Shown: positions 6,190 through 7,295 of the stretch, piece after piece
Layout: every line of letters begins with the position of its first letter
Numbering within the stretch: the stretch's first letter is position 1
Assembly (NCBI GenBank): GCA_947472115.1
Contig: CANIZU010000088.1
Span: 1-7,295 of the forward strand
Source: Flavobacteriales bacterium
Lineage (GTDB): Bacteria; Bacteroidota; Bacteroidia; NS11-12g; UBA955
Length of the DNA: 7,295 nt
Direction: 5' to 3'
Notes under the pieces: model-generated
The model's database searches: none
What the model was told of the DNA's origin: nothing
The model's input: the letters and a program-made list of their open reading frames with translations, nothing else
Program-made: the position numbers and the translations under genes

Positions 6190-7295
6190 TTCACTTTTTG
6201 TAATACACTGCGATAAATAAAGTCGCCCTGGAGGTCAATTCCCCCACAAAATTCTTCTGAGACTAATTGTAAATTTGGGTGTGTATCCAATATTTGCTTG
6301 ATGTTATCTTCATTTTCTGCGGCAAACACAGAACAGGTTAGATAAACGAGATATCCACCGATTGCCAGGCTTGGCACTACGTTTTGGATGATGCTCAACT
6401 GTTTTTCCGCAAACGTTTCAATGGTCTGTGAGTCGAAAAAGTGAATGTTTTCTGGGTTTCTACGCCAGGTGCCGCTACCGGTGCAAGGGACATCGGCGAG
6501 GATTACATTGTATGTTTGATTTGGGTTTTTACTGTTGCTATTATCTAGATATCCGTTTAATGATGCTGTAAATACAGTGGGCTTTTTAAGTCCAAGCAAT
6601 TGAAATCGGTCTTTGAGATTGTCTAAGATATTGGATCTCACATCAGAGCAGGTGAGGTTGGTTGTTGGGAATTGCTGTAATAGAGATATGGATTTTCCAC
6701 CCGCACCAGAACAACAATCCCAAACGGCGCTGTTGGCATGGCAAAAAGCAGCCATCGGTTGGTTTGACCAATTCATGGCAGTTTGCGAGGAGATGTCTTG
6801 AATGTATGCATTTCCATTTTCTACCCAAGGATTCAGATTGACTTGTGCCGATACGGCTAGGGCATTACCATGGGTTTGTTCGATAGTGATTCCTGCTTTG
6901 ATTAATTGACCTTGGAGCCCTTTGAGCGTAATGTTGCCATTGGATAACCAAACCAGTGGCTCTTTGATAAACCAAGGCGTGAGAATGTCTGTGGTGATGT
7001 TTTGGCTCAAATATTGGGCTACAGATTGGTATGGGTTATAAGTGTTGGATTCTTGGTTGACAGTTTGGTTTAAGTTATCTGTAGCTGTTGGGGTAATGTT
7101 TTGAGATTGTTGATTTGATGGTGTGTTATTTGATGTTGGGATATTCAAATTTTGTTCGCCTACAGCTGTCGTGAAATGCATTTGCAACCAATCTAGAATG
7201 ATTTCTGGGGATTGGCGCGAAACGCCGAAGGCGTTTCGCCAGAAGTAATAACAGGCACTCCTGTAACGCTTACGATCTTTGCTGCCCCAATTTTT
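6186..7295 (-). CDS. RsmB/NOP-family RNA (cytosine-C5) methyltransferase, 5' end beyond window
   Basis: This enzyme transfers a methyl group from S-adenosylmethionine to C5 of a cytosine in RNA, probably rRNA; the exact site cannot be told. Counting from the TTG at 7187, the SAM-binding motif I is VWDCCSGAGGKS (155-166). Motif IV, ADVPCTGSGTWRRNPE (231-246), holds the release cysteine C235, and motif VI, YLTCSVFAAENEDN (282-295), holds the nucleophile C285. The frame stays open to the right edge, adding 36 residues that include WGSKDRKRYRSACYYFWR. This is the usual N-terminal 'GSRDR' helix of the family, so the TTG is not the start and the gene continues beyond 7295. A polar Asn/Gln-rich insert (about 11-54) separates the N-terminal part from the domain starting SVAQYLSQ. 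It is convergent with fabH and shares TTAA with its stop. The visible 369 residues are close to full size for Bacteroidota members. Confidence 0.93.
   Translation of the reverse strand, partial: KNWGSKDRKRYRSACYYFWRNAFGVSRQSPEIILDWLQMHFTTAVGEQNLNIPTSNNTPSNQQSQNITPTATDNLNQTVNQESNTYNPYQSVAQYLSQNITTDILTPWFIKEPLVWLSNGNITLKGLQGQLIKAGITIEQTHGNALAVSAQVNLNPWVENGNAYIQDISSQTAMNWSNQPMAAFCHANSAVWDCCSGAGGKSISLLQQFPTTNLTCSDVRSNILDNLKDRFQLLGLKKPTVFTASLNGYLDNSNSKNPNQTYNVILADVPCTGSGTWRRNPENIHFFDSQTIETFAEKQLSIIQNVVPSLAIGGYLVYLTCSVFAAENEDNIKQILDTHPNLQLVSEEFCGGIDLQGDFIYRSVLQKVN
7217..7239. repeat. Perfect 10-bp palindrome inside the methyltransferase gene
   Basis: GCGAAACGCC (7217-7226) and GGCGTTTCGC (7230-7239) are exact reverse complements around a three-base GAA spacer. 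The element is GC-rich against an AT-rich background. It lies within the reading frame, where the minus strand encodes R-N-A-F-G-V-S-R just after the conserved YYFW segment. No T-run follows on either strand, so it is not a terminator. It could be chance, an RNA hairpin near the start of the message, or a dispersed palindromic repeat. Confidence 0.6.

Noticed and set aside
6613..6828. Short frames on both strands inside the methyltransferase
   Set aside because: They overlap the catalytic core of a clear gene and show no independent signals.
7217..7239. Palindrome as a transcription terminator
   Set aside because: No T-run follows the stem on either strand, and it lies well inside a coding frame whose conserved motifs continue on both sides.

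Overview
The window comes from a gliding or type IX-secreting member of the Bacteroidota, most likely Flavobacteriales or a nearby order. Three things point there: a gldL-gldM-gldN block, which is confined to this phylum; a promoter of the Bacteroidota type (TTTG / TAnnTTTG); and mostly absent Shine-Dalgarno sequences. I cannot place it to genus from sequence alone. The DNA is AT-rich and densely coding, and no mobile element, CRISPR array, tRNA or rRNA is visible.

Region 1 (2-3336, plus strand) is the end of a type IX secretion/gliding operon. gldL is cut by the left edge, probably by only a few codons, and is followed by complete gldM and gldN. GldL and GldM together form the inner-membrane, proton-driven motor, and GldN is the periplasmic ring subunit that receives its movement. 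The charged intramembrane residues needed for the motor are present in both GldL and GldM. A strong intrinsic terminator (3357-3389) closes the block.

Region 2 (3390-6189, plus strand) is a second operon with its own promoter at 3435-3465. It encodes a YceD/DUF177 protein, ribosomal protein bL32 (a cysteine-free form), PlsX and FabH. This is the widely conserved yceD-rpmF-plsX-fabH arrangement, which links 50S ribosome assembly with the start of phospholipid and fatty acid synthesis. Gaps between its genes are 1 to 8 bases.

Region 3 (6186-7295, minus strand) is a convergent RsmB/NOP-family RNA cytosine-C5 methyltransferase. It runs off the right edge, so its start is not in the window. Its stop codon overlaps that of fabH inside one TTAA. 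It carries an Asn/Gln/Thr/Ser-rich insert and, further upstream in the same gene, a perfect 10-bp palindrome.

Most of the window is well-conserved housekeeping and secretion machinery. I did not find a clearly new system. The points most worth checking are the canonical Shine-Dalgarno before gldM in a phylum that rarely uses one, the palindrome and polar insert in the methyltransferase, and the TTCCT repeats at the yceD-rpmF-plsX-fabH promoter.
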